Shown piece after piece: positions 25,409-33,658 of a stretch of DNA of 64,000 nucleotides. The translations under genes and the position numbers were made by a program. Source of the stretch: Paenibacillus tianmuensis. Its GTDB lineage: Bacteria; Bacillota; Bacilli; Paenibacillales; NBRC-103111. Every line of letters begins with the position of its first letter. Position 1 is the first letter of the stretch. The notes below the pieces were generated by a model. It saw only the letters and a list, made by a program, of their open reading frames with translations. It did no database searches and was not told where the DNA came from. The stretch is from contig NZ_FMTT01000018.1 of the NCBI RefSeq assembly GCF_900100345.1, forward strand, positions 37,499 to 101,498. Reading direction: 5' to 3'.

Positions 25409-27199
25409 ATGAATCAACTACCGAAGCGGAGCAACGTTCCTGCGGAACACCGTTGGAACCTGGAGGACCTTTTTCCGAACCAGCAGGCCTGGGATCAAGA
25501 GCATCAAGAAGTGAGAACCGCGCTGAAGGAAATCGGCCGCTTTCACGGCAAGCTGAACGACCCGGCGGCCATCAAGCAGTGCTTTGAGCTGGAGGATAAA
25601 ATCTCCCTACATACCGAACGTATGTACGTTTACGCCAACATGAAGCATCACGAGGACATGGCGGACCCTACATATCAGGCCTTATCCGATAAATCGAAAA
25701 AATTAAGCGTCGAAGCCGGTGAAGCGACCTCGTTCATTTCCCCGGAAATTTTGAGCTTGTCGGACGACCAACTGCGCAAGCTGGTGAACGATCCCCAGCT
25801 TGCCTTCTATAAAAGGACGCTCGAAGAGCTGATCCGCGAGAAGCAGCATGTGCTTAGCAAAGCGGAGGAGGCGCTGCTGGCCCAAGTCGGCAACCTGTCG
25901 CAAGCGCCGGGCACGATTTACGGCATGATCAACAACGCGGATATCAAGTTCCCGAAGGTGAAAAACGAAAAAGGCGAGGAAGTCGAGCTCACGCACGGCC
26001 GCTACATCCAATTCCTCGAAAGCCGCAACCGCGACGTTCGCAAGCAAGCTTTCGAAGCGATGTATGCCACCTATGCGAAGCAAAAGAACACGATCGGCTC
26101 GACGCTTGCCGCTAACGTAACGAAAAACATTTTTTACTCCAAGGTCCGTAAGTACCCTTCCACGCTTGAAATGTCGCTGTTCGGGGACAACATCAAGAAG
26201 GAAGTGTACACGAACCTGATCGACACCATTCATGAATCGCTGCCGCTCATGCACCGCTACATGGAGCTGCGCCGCAAGCTGATGAAGGTCGATAAGCTGC
26301 ACATGTACGACCTGTTCGCTCCGTTGGTCGACGAATACGACCTGGAGATTACGTACGAGGAAGCGAAGAAAACGGTCAAGGAAAGCTTGAAGCCGCTCGG
26401 CGAAGAGTATTTGAAGACCCTGCAAGAGGGCTTCGAAGGCAGCTGGATCGATATTTACGAGAACGAGGGCAAGCGCAACGGGGCCTACAGCTGGGGCGCA
26501 TTCGGCACCCACCCGTATGTGCTCCTGAATCACAAGGACAACCTGAACAGCATGTTCACGCTGACGCATGAGATGGGCCACGCGCTCCACTCTTACTTGT
26601 CGGATGCGAATCAGCCTTACCGCTACGCGCAGTATACGATCTTCCTCGCGGAAGTCGCATCCACGCTGAACGAAGCGCTGCTGATGGATTACCTGCTGGA
26701 GAAGTCGACGGACAAGAAAGAAAAAATGTATCTGCTCACCTACTACATGGATCAGTTCCGGACGACGGTCTTCCGGCAAACCATGTTTGCCGAGTTCGAG
26801 AAAATCATTCACGAAAAAGCGGAGCAAGGCGAAACGCTTACCCCGCAGTTGTTGAGCCAAATCTACTATGATCTGAACGTGCAGTATTACGGCAAGGATA
26901 TGGCGGTAGATCAGGACATCGAGATGGAATGGGCGCGCATTCCTCATTTCTACAACAGCTTCTACGTGTACAAATACGCCACCGGCTTCTCGGCGGCCAC
27001 CAGCTTTGCGAAGCAGATTTTGGACGAGGGCCAGCCGGCCGTCGACCGCTACCTCGGCTTCTTGAAAAGCGGGGGCAGCGACTACTCCATCAACATCTTG
27101 AAGAAGGCAGGCGTGGATATGTCGACGCCGGAACCGATCAAACAGGCGATGAGTGTATTCAAAGAGCTTCTGGAGCAAATGGAAGCGCTGGCGAAGTAA
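25409..27199 (+). CDS. pepF: Oligoendopeptidase F
   Basis: A 596-residue M3B zinc metallopeptidase that cleaves oligopeptides. The zinc motif 'HEMGHALHSYLSDAN' (about 386-400) and downstream Glu in 'EVASTLNEALLMDYL' are intact, as are the N-terminal 'WNLEDLFPN' and C-terminal 'YVYKYATGFSAATSFA' conserved blocks. The ATG at 25409 has a strong AAGGAGGG site. The open frame extends 44 codons further up, however, from a TTG at 25277 or ATG at 25295, and encodes a credible signal peptide ('LLPLLLSGALLSGVVIG' then SAAAA). A secreted longer form is therefore possible. Confidence 0.93.
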   Translation: MNQLPKRSNVPAEHRWNLEDLFPNQQAWDQEHQEVRTALKEIGRFHGKLNDPAAIKQCFELEDKISLHTERMYVYANMKHHEDMADPTYQALSDKSKKLSVEAGEATSFISPEILSLSDDQLRKLVNDPQLAFYKRTLEELIREKQHVLSKAEEALLAQVGNLSQAPGTIYGMINNADIKFPKVKNEKGEEVELTHGRYIQFLESRNRDVRKQAFEAMYATYAKQKNTIGSTLAANVTKNIFYSKVRKYPSTLEMSLFGDNIKKEVYTNLIDTIHESLPLMHRYMELRRKLMKVDKLHMYDLFAPLVDEYDLEITYEEAKKTVKESLKPLGEEYLKTLQEGFEGSWIDIYENEGKRNGAYSWGAFGTHPYVLLNHKDNLNSMFTLTHEMGHALHSYLSDANQPYRYAQYTIFLAEVASTLNEALLMDYLLEKSTDKKEKMYLLTYYMDQFRTTVFRQTMFAEFEKIIHEKAEQGETLTPQLLSQIYYDLNVQYYGKDMAVDQDIEMEWARIPHFYNSFYVYKYATGFSAATSFAKQILDEGQPAVDRYLGFLKSGGSDYSINILKKAGVDMSTPEPIKQAMSVFKELLEQMEALAK

Positions 27200-27211
27200 G
27201 CCGCCGACGCA

Positions 27212-27245
27212 GGCCGAGTCCGGTGTTGCCCGACTCGGCCTTTTT
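27212..27245 (+). terminator. Intrinsic terminator of pepF
   Basis: GGCCGAGTC pairs with GACTCGGCC and is followed by TTTTT. Confidence 0.88.
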
Positions 27246-27280
27246 GCCCTTCATGCAGCAGTCAAAAGGAGACGATTTCG

Positions 27281-27631
27281 ATGAAAGCCCAATGGATGTT
27301 GATCAGCACGCTGCTTTTCGCCCTTATTACCGCGGTATTCGCCGTGATTAACGTGAAGCCCGTCCGCGTGAATTTTTTGTTCACCCAAGCCGACATCCCG
27401 CTTATTCTGGTCATTCTGGGTTCTACCCTACTCGGCGGCTTGATCGCCTTCCTGATCGGCTTGTTCCGCGAGATCAAGCTGCAGCGTAAGATCAAGCAGC
27501 TTGAGAAACAGCTGAGCGAAGCGTCACCCGAGCAGGCTCTGGCCGTTTCCGAAGAGGCGGGAAGCCCATCGTTCCTTTCCGCAGATACGGACTTGGAGCA
27601 TCCGGAAGAAAAAAATCATTCGAGCAAATAG
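27281..27631 (+). CDS. LapA domain (DUF1049) membrane protein
   Basis: A 116-residue protein with two membrane helices (about 5-24 and 40-64), the LapA/DUF1049 fold, ending in 'LFREIKLQRKIKQLEKQLSE' coiled coil and an acidic tail. In E. coli LapA works with LapB in envelope control; in Firmicutes the role is unclear. The ATG follows AAAGGAGACG. It lies between two terminators and is therefore a single-gene unit. Confidence 0.8.
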   Translation: MKAQWMLISTLLFALITAVFAVINVKPVRVNFLFTQADIPLILVILGSTLLGGLIAFLIGLFREIKLQRKIKQLEKQLSEASPEQALAVSEEAGSPSFLSADTDLEHPEEKNHSSK

Positions 27632-27657
27632 CGGCGGTTTTTGCCGACCGTTTTTTT
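27632..27657 (+). terminator. Probable terminator of the LapA-like gene
   Basis: CGGCGG pairs imperfectly with CCGACCG across a TTTTTG loop and is followed by seven T. Confidence 0.55.
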
Positions 27658-27815
27658 AATAGTCAAGAAATAGTAAAATTTATATTAAATCTGCCATAAC
27701 CTCCCCATCCTCATTGATCAAAAACCCCACTTTCATTAATATAGTAAGTGCGAGTTTATGGAACGATTTTCCTAGTTACATAGGACGTAATCCATGCAGG
27801 AAGGATGCCGGCAGC

Positions 27816-29174
27816 ATGGTTGATCAATGGACGGATACAGAGCAAACTCAATTATATTTCAGCGCGTTTAGGCTATCCGCGAACGGCATGGCTTTCTTCT
27901 CGGAAGAAGGCCTATTTCTTCGCGTCAATCCTGCATTCGGCAAGCAAATCGGCTATCCCGAAGAGGCGTTGAACGACATGCCTTGGGAACCTTTTATTCA
28001 TCCCGACGATAGAAAACCGATTCGTAGAATAATGAAGGATTTGGCCAACGGGACGCCCGTATTTCAGCCGTTCGAAGGAAGGCTTATCCGCCGCGACGGC
28101 ACGCCGGTCCGGTGTTCCGTCACGGCGCCCGTCGCCCCCTGGTCAAACGGATTGCCAGCTCCTCTTTTCGTGCAAATTCTGGAGAGCGATGCACAGAGCC
28201 GGTTCGCGACTCCGGCTCCCGAACGGGAAACGACGCGTGAGCCGGTCGGAATAGGCAGCGATTCTCTTTACCGGACTCTTGTGGAGCAATGCACGGACGT
28301 TGTGTCGATGCACGATTTGTCCGGCCGTATTTTGCACATCTCCCCTTCTTGCCGTGTTCTGCTTGGGTACGAGCCCGAAGATTTGATCGGAACCAGCGCC
28401 TTCGATTTGCTTCATCCCGAGGATTTGGTGAAAATCCCCGGAGCTATATCCGCAATGGAGACGGCGCCGGAGCTGCCTTTGATCTCGTACCGGATTCGCA
28501 CGAAAAACGGCGGCTACGTCTGGTTCGAAACAAGCGGACGGATTACTGGGGACGAACACGACTTGGAAAACGAACAAACGGTGATCTGCACCTCCCGGGA
28601 CATCTCTTTGCGCAAGCAAACGGAGCAGCAGTTGAAGAAAACCAACGAGCTGCTGCAAAAAATTTCTTCGATCGACGCGCTGACCGGACTCGCCAACCGG
28701 CGGTTTTTCGATGAGCGGTTTGCCAAGGAATGGCGGCATGCCATGCGTTTCTCAACGCCGCTTTCCGTTATACTGCTCGATATCGACTATTTCAAGCGGT
28801 ATAACGACACGTATGGACATCATGACGGAGACGCCTGCCTCAAGTATGCGGCCGAAGCCATGCGGCGCGCGGCCAAGCGCCCGGGCGACATGATTGCAAG
28901 ATACGGCGGCGAGGAATTCGTGATCGTACTGCCGGTGACGGACGGCCCGGGCGCACTTCACGTGGCCGAGCGAATGCGCTCGGAGGTGGAACAGCTGCGC
29001 ATCCCTCATCGCGGCTCTGCCGTTTCTTCCTTCGTCACTGCGAGTTTGGGAGTCGCCACGATGATTCCCGTCCGCGACGTCTCGCCGCGGGAGCTGATTA
29101 TCCACGCGGACAAGGCGCTCTATCGGGCCAAGCAGGAAGGGCGGAACCGGGCTGTAGCTTATAGTGACGAATAA
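27816..29174 (+). CDS. PAS-PAS-GGDEF diguanylate cyclase
   Basis: A 452-residue cytosolic signalling protein. PAS 1 spans about 15-110 ('AFRLSANGMAFFSEEGLF'), PAS 2 with its PAC segment about 155-275 ('DVVSMHDLSGRILHISPSC', then 'QTVICTSRDISLRKQTEQQL'), and the GGDEF domain about 290-448. The active site is 'RYGGEEFVIVLP', so it is predicted to make cyclic di-GMP. An RxxD inhibitory site ('RPGD') lies five residues before it, which implies product feedback. ATG at 27816 is chosen for its GGAAGGATG site and because PAS 1 starts soon after. No EAL domain and no partner genes are nearby. Confidence 0.92.
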   Translation: MVDQWTDTEQTQLYFSAFRLSANGMAFFSEEGLFLRVNPAFGKQIGYPEEALNDMPWEPFIHPDDRKPIRRIMKDLANGTPVFQPFEGRLIRRDGTPVRCSVTAPVAPWSNGLPAPLFVQILESDAQSRFATPAPERETTREPVGIGSDSLYRTLVEQCTDVVSMHDLSGRILHISPSCRVLLGYEPEDLIGTSAFDLLHPEDLVKIPGAISAMETAPELPLISYRIRTKNGGYVWFETSGRITGDEHDLENEQTVICTSRDISLRKQTEQQLKKTNELLQKISSIDALTGLANRRFFDERFAKEWRHAMRFSTPLSVILLDIDYFKRYNDTYGHHDGDACLKYAAEAMRRAAKRPGDMIARYGGEEFVIVLPVTDGPGALHVAERMRSEVEQLRIPHRGSAVSSFVTASLGVATMIPVRDVSPRELIIHADKALYRAKQEGRNRAVAYSDE

Positions 29175-29182
29175 ATCGGCAC

Positions 29183-29216
29183 ACCGCTCTTTTCTTTTTG
29201 GAAAAGGGCGGTTTTT
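29183..29216 (+). terminator. Intrinsic terminator of the diguanylate cyclase gene
   Basis: ACCGCTCTTTTC pairs with GAAAAGGGCGGT (one G-T) and is followed by TTTT. Confidence 0.8.
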
Positions 29217-29317
29217 GATGAAACAATTTCTTCGAGGGGCGCGTCAGTAGGGGTGAACAAGAAAAAACTCCAAAAAGGATACAAAGAGGGTACGACACAT
29301 CAAAGGAGGAAAATCAA

Positions 29318-31759
29318 GTGCAGAAAAGAACACTCTTTGCAGGCTTGTTGGCATTGACACTCCTTACTTCCGTCTCTCCGGCGCCGGTATCCCTGGGGGC
29401 GGATGCGGGGCCGACCATCGCGCTGACGCTAAACGGACAGCCCGTCAGCTTGTCCGTGCAGCCCCGTTTGATCGGAAACACGCTGATGGTGCCGCTCCGC
29501 GAGCTGTCGGAAGCGCTCGGAGTGAAGGTGCAGTGGGACGAAGCCGAACGCTCGGCCGCGGCAACCAAAGCGGAGCGCTCGATCAAGCTCCGACTGGACA
29601 GCAAGGAAGCTTTTCGCGGAAGCGAAGCCGTCGCGTTGGACGAAGCGCCTGCGCTCGATAACGGAAATATTATGGTCCCGCTTCGCTTTTTCAGCGAGTC
29701 GTTCGATTTTAACGTTTATTGGGACGGTGCGAACAAGCGCGTAACGATTGTAGATGCAGACAAAAGCTTGCCGACCGTCGGTTCGCGGGAGCGGATGGAA
29801 GCGCTGCTCAAGGAATCTGCCTCAGTTCACGGCAACGGAAGCGGCATCAACTTAGGTAGCGATAATGCGATCGCGGTCACCGAGAAATCGTTCGCTGCCG
29901 CACCGCAAGCTGCCGGCAGCGCCGCAAAGCAGTCTTCCGACGCAGCGCCCTCTTACTCCGGTACGAACGTGCAGGTGCAGGGCGTCGATGAAGCGGATGT
30001 CATCAAGACCGACGGCACTTACATCTATCAGGTGAATCGCGACCGCGTCCTCGTAACGAAAGCCTACCCGTCTGAGAACATGAGCGTCGTCAGCACCGTC
30101 TACTGGGCGGACCCGAATTTTTATCCGCAAGAGCTATACGTCGATAACAACTATCTCGTCGTTGTCGGCAACACATCCTATCCGACGTACGAGAAGCCGG
30201 GACCGATTCCTTATGAGGCAAGCCCTTCGGTTTCCGCAGAGCCGGGCATCGGAGAGGCCAAGAAGATGGTCATATGGCCGGGACGCCCGACCCGCTCAAC
30301 CACGAAAACGATCGTTTACGGGCTTGGCGACCGAACCCAACTGAAACAAGTCCGCGAGGCGGAGCTGGAAGGGCATTACGTCTCCTCGCGCAAAATCGGC
30401 GACTCGTTGTATGTAGTAACAAACAAATCGATGAATTATTTTTGGATCATGCGCCAAGAGGCGGACTCCGCCTCGAAGCAAGCGAACGAATCGCTGCCGG
30501 CCTATCGGGACTCCGCTGCCGGAGCCCAATTTATTACGATCGGCTATGAGGATATCCGCTACTTCCCGAAAGCCGTCGAGCCGAACTATTTGCTGATTGG
30601 CGGCCTCAAGCTCAGCAAGCCCGATCAAAAAATGCAAGTGACGAGCTATCTCGGCTCCGGTCAAAACGTCTACGCTTCTCCCGACAACCTGTATGTCACT
30701 GTCAGCGAATACGAGCCGGTGAAAGAGAACGAGCAGACGGTGCAGACGGACGGCAAAACCATCGTCAGACCCGCATCGCTTGATATGACAAGCGCCATTT
30801 ATAAATTCGGCATGGATAACGGAACGGTCCGGTATGTCGGACGCGGCAAGGTGCCGGGACATGCGCTGAACCAGTTTTCGATGGATGAGCACAACGGCTA
30901 TTTCCGCATCGCCACCACAAGCGGCGACATGTGGCGGAACGACGAGCATACGTCGAAAAACAACGTGTATGTGCTGAACGAATCGCTAAGCGTCGTCGGC
31001 AAGCTGGAAGGCTTGGCCCCGGGCGAGCGCATCTATTCCGTACGCTATGCCGGGAACCGCGCGTATATGGTTACGTTCAAAAATACCGATCCGCTGTTCG
31101 TTCTGGATCTGAGCAAGCCTCAAGCGCCGGCCATGCTCGGCAAGCTGAAAATTCCGGGCTACAGCGACTACTTGCATCCGTACGACGAGAACCATCTGAT
31201 CGGCTTTGGCAAGGAAGCCGTGGAGGTGGCTAACAAGAAAGGCGACGGCTCGGATACGGTCGCTTTCTATCAAGGCATGAAGCTCGCCCTGTTCGATGTA
31301 TCCGATGTGGCGAATCCGAAGGAGCTGTTCAAGGAAACGATCGGCGACCGGGGGACCGAATCACCGCTGCTGCACAATCATAAAGCGCTGCTGTTTTCCA
31401 AGGAGAAGCAGTTGCTGGCCTTCCCGGTTACTGTTGCGGAATTAAAAGATAAGACCGGCGCCAACACGCCGGAAAACGCATCGAAATACGGGGATTTCAC
31501 CTTCCAAGGCGCTTACGTTTACAGGCTGGATCTGCAAAAAGGCTTCCAGCTTCGCGGCAAGATTACGCACTTGACGGGAGAAGATATGAACAAAGCAGGC
31601 CAGCATTGGTACGGCAGCGAACGCAATATCGAACGCCTGCTGTACATCGGCGATACGCTTTATTCGTCCTCGCCCGACATGCTGAAAGCGAACGATTTGA
31701 ACACACTGCGCGAAGTCGGCTCGCTGCAGCTTCCGACTTGGAAGCCGCGCAATCCGTAA
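29318..31759 (+). CDS. Secreted stalk-domain plus beta-propeller protein
   Basis: An 813-residue exported protein. Signal peptide residues 1-28 (ends SLGADA). Residues 35-150 form a copper-amine-oxidase-N-like stalk domain with the repeated 'MVPLRELSEALGV' and 'MVPLRFFSESFDFNVYWDG' units. From about 210 it matches the secreted C-terminal beta-propeller family: 'VQVQGVDEADVIKTDG' (about 214-229) is the family hallmark, followed by blade repeats and 'LHPYDENHLIGFGKE'. It likely acts on the wall as a structural or binding protein. GTG at 29318 follows AAAGGAGG. No operon partners. Confidence 0.88.
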   Translation: MQKRTLFAGLLALTLLTSVSPAPVSLGADAGPTIALTLNGQPVSLSVQPRLIGNTLMVPLRELSEALGVKVQWDEAERSAAATKAERSIKLRLDSKEAFRGSEAVALDEAPALDNGNIMVPLRFFSESFDFNVYWDGANKRVTIVDADKSLPTVGSRERMEALLKESASVHGNGSGINLGSDNAIAVTEKSFAAAPQAAGSAAKQSSDAAPSYSGTNVQVQGVDEADVIKTDGTYIYQVNRDRVLVTKAYPSENMSVVSTVYWADPNFYPQELYVDNNYLVVVGNTSYPTYEKPGPIPYEASPSVSAEPGIGEAKKMVIWPGRPTRSTTKTIVYGLGDRTQLKQVREAELEGHYVSSRKIGDSLYVVTNKSMNYFWIMRQEADSASKQANESLPAYRDSAAGAQFITIGYEDIRYFPKAVEPNYLLIGGLKLSKPDQKMQVTSYLGSGQNVYASPDNLYVTVSEYEPVKENEQTVQTDGKTIVRPASLDMTSAIYKFGMDNGTVRYVGRGKVPGHALNQFSMDEHNGYFRIATTSGDMWRNDEHTSKNNVYVLNESLSVVGKLEGLAPGERIYSVRYAGNRAYMVTFKNTDPLFVLDLSKPQAPAMLGKLKIPGYSDYLHPYDENHLIGFGKEAVEVANKKGDGSDTVAFYQGMKLALFDVSDVANPKELFKETIGDRGTESPLLHNHKALLFSKEKQLLAFPVTVAELKDKTGANTPENASKYGDFTFQGAYVYRLDLQKGFQLRGKITHLTGEDMNKAGQHWYGSERNIERLLYIGDTLYSSSPDMLKANDLNTLREVGSLQLPTWKPRNP

Positions 31760-31762
31760 CGG

Positions 31763-31791
31763 TTGGCTTTTTGTCCTCCATGAGGTACAAT
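31763..31791 (+). promoter_or_regulatory. SigmaA-type promoter of a 34-residue ORF
   Basis: TTGGCT and TACAAT separated by 17 bases; the ATG follows 41 bases later. Confidence 0.55.
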
Positions 31792-31832
31792 GTCCGAAAT
31801 GACATTTATCCGCTTGGAGGACTGCTTAAGCC

Positions 31833-31937
31833 ATGGTAACTACAGTTATTGTCATCAGCATTATTGTCGCGTTGCTTATCTCGGGCATTACCATGTACGT
31901 AACGAAGCTCGCTTATTCCCGCAAGGAAGAGGATTAA
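31833..31937 (+). CDS. Tiny membrane protein, YtzI-like
   Basis: A 34-residue protein made of one hydrophobic helix ('VIVISIIVALLISGITMYV') and a charged end 'KLAYSRKEED'. Helix plus Tyr-Ser-Lys/Arg tail recalls the Bacillus YtzI miniproteins, though the similarity is slight. GGAGG lies about 12 bases before the ATG, and a good promoter precedes it. It is convergent with the DUF92 gene and only 7 bases separate the two. Confidence 0.6.
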   Translation: MVTTVIVISIIVALLISGITMYVTKLAYSRKEED

Positions 31938-31944
31938 ACCGCTG

Positions 31945-32781
31945 TTACAGCCACAGTGAGAGTACGAGAGTTACGGCACCGCCAAACGCCGAGCTTACAG
32001 CATTAACCGTGTCGTTGGTCATGAACGCCAACCCCCGGCTTCGAGCCGCCGCTGCCTCGCAGTGGCGGTTTTTTTCGATTTCTTTGCCGCAGACGCGGCA
32101 GCGGTACATGACCTGATACACCGCCCCGAGCCATGAGTCAGCCAGCGACCCGGCGAGGCCCCCAACCAGCCCAAGGACGCACAGGCCGGCCGCCGACCGG
32201 ACGGAGGCCTCCCACGCAGAAGCGTCTGCTGCCTGCTCCGGCTGCAGCGCCGCCAACGCCCATGCGACGGCTCCGATAAACAAGCCGCCGGCCGCGGATG
32301 CGGCAAGTCCGAGCGGCGATACGCCGCCGGAAGTGCCTGGCGGCACTGGACGGCCGCTGACGATGGAGCGCGGGGCCGTACGGCTGAGGCCGCCGATCTC
32401 CGTCGCCCACGTGTCCGCAGTCACCGTTGCCATCACGCCGATGAAGGCGGCCCACCAAGCCGGATGTGGTACGAGGGCGGCTCCCAGACAAAGAGCGAGC
32501 CCCAAGCCTCCGTTGGCGAGCACCTGGCCGGCATCCCTCCGTCCGGAATTGGCGTAGCCGCTCTCGGCTGCCGCCTTCTTCTTGCTCTTCCACTTCGACA
32601 CCAGCGAGGAAGAAATAAAAAAAGCAATCAGCGTCCCGAACCAAGCCAAGCTTCCAGTCCCGTACATCAGCGTACCGAGCAGGACCGCAGCGGCGAACCC
32701 CGAGCCGGACAGCGAGCGTTTCCTGTACGCCGCTCCGGCAATCAGAACACTTCCCGCCAATCCGATGATCCAATGCTGCAA
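31945..32781 (-). CDS. DUF92 family membrane protein
   Basis: A 278-residue protein with about seven hydrophobic helices and the family motifs 'KRSLSGSGFAAAVLLGTLMY', 'LANGGLGLALCLGAAL', 'TADTWATEIGGLS' and 'GTSGGVSPLGLAASAAGG'. DUF92 proteins lie in the CTP-transferase-like integral membrane group, and in plants and archaea relatives handle phytyl or prenyl phosphates; the bacterial role is unknown. The TTG at 32781 has GAAGGGGG about 10 bases upstream; a TTG at 32802 would add seven residues but lacks a spaced site. Confidence 0.85.
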   Translation of the reverse strand: MQHWIIGLAGSVLIAGAAYRKRSLSGSGFAAAVLLGTLMYGTGSLAWFGTLIAFFISSSLVSKWKSKKKAAAESGYANSGRRDAGQVLANGGLGLALCLGAALVPHPAWWAAFIGVMATVTADTWATEIGGLSRTAPRSIVSGRPVPPGTSGGVSPLGLAASAAGGLFIGAVAWALAALQPEQAADASAWEASVRSAAGLCVLGLVGGLAGSLADSWLGAVYQVMYRCRVCGKEIEKNRHCEAAAARSRGLAFMTNDTVNAVSSAFGGAVTLVLSLWL

Positions 32782-32899
32782 TTCATCCGAACCCCCTTCC
32801 AACCCCCATGAATACAGACCCCAAAATTCCCTTTTTTTGATGCAGCCCTGCCCACCCCGACCTCCGAGGCGTGAATGTCCGGAAGCCGGGTGCAGCAGA

Positions 32900-33532
32900 T
32901 CACTTCCCGATCCTTGCTGTAAAAGCGCCGAAAGCCTGCTCTCCCCAGAACAGCTCGAAACGGTCTCCGTCGTTCACCGCCCCAACGCCCGCAGGCGTGC
33001 CGGTGTAAATGACATCCCCTTCGCCCAAGCCGTAATGTGCGGCGATATAATCCACGATCACCTGCAGATCAAAAATCATGTCGTTCAGGTTCCCCCGCTG
33101 TACTTCCAGACCGTTCCGGTGCAAAGCGTATTCTACCTGCTTGACTAGCCCGAAGCCGGGAAAAGGATGGAACCCGGTCAGCGCGGCCGAGCCTTTAAAC
33201 CCTTTGGCCGGGAGCCAGGGATAGCCTTTCTTTTTCAACGCCGATTGCACGTCCCGCAGGGTAAAATCAATGCCCAGCGCCACCTTGTCCACCAGCTCGT
33301 CCACGGTGATGCCGTGCTCATACGGTTGTCCGACGCGGAGCACCAGCTCGGCTTCGTAGCGAACCTCGCCCCGTCCTCCGGGCAGCTCGATTTCGCCGCC
33401 GTCAATTGCCGCCAGCGCGTGCGTCGGCTTCGTAAAAATCATCGGCTCCTCCGGAATATCGTTGCCGAGCTCCGCCGCATGCCGTCCGTAATTGCGTCCT
33501 ACGCAATAAATGTTGCGAATCGATTCGTTCAT
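32900..33532 (-). CDS. Fumarylacetoacetate hydrolase (FAH) family protein
   Basis: A 210-residue FAH-fold enzyme. 'IYCVGRNYGRHAAELGN' at the N terminus, the metal ligands in 'RYEAELVLRVG' (Glu pair), 'ALGIDFTLRDVQSALKKKG' (Asp) and 'GDVIYTGTPAGVG' are present. Relatives act as acylpyruvate hydrolases or oxaloacetate decarboxylases. ATG at 33532 with AAAGGAACG upstream. It stands alone between DUF92 and capA, so the pathway cannot be read from context. Confidence 0.88.
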   Translation of the reverse strand: MNESIRNIYCVGRNYGRHAAELGNDIPEEPMIFTKPTHALAAIDGGEIELPGGRGEVRYEAELVLRVGQPYEHGITVDELVDKVALGIDFTLRDVQSALKKKGYPWLPAKGFKGSAALTGFHPFPGFGLVKQVEYALHRNGLEVQRGNLNDMIFDLQVIVDYIAAHYGLGEGDVIYTGTPAGVGAVNDGDRFELFWGEQAFGAFTARIGK

Positions 33533-33615
33533 ATTCGGATCGTTCCTTTTCCGTTAAAATAAGACCCGCCTTCATTATAAGCCCGGTTTGGGGGAATCTC
33601 AACGCCTGCGCATTG

Positions 33616-33655
33616 TAAAAAACGGCCGCCCCAAATGTATGGAGCAGCCGTTTTA
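33616..33655 (-). terminator. Intrinsic terminator of the capA-like gene
   Basis: AAAACGGCTGCTCC pairs with GGGGCGGCCGTTTT on the minus strand and is followed by TTAC; six T in total. Confidence 0.8.
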
Positions 33656-33658
33656 CGT

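Noticed and set aside
25703..27178. Very long minus-strand frame opposite pepF (about 490 codons)
   Set aside because: It mirrors the codon bias of pepF, has low-complexity Val/Leu/Arg/His content and no motif or ribosome site.
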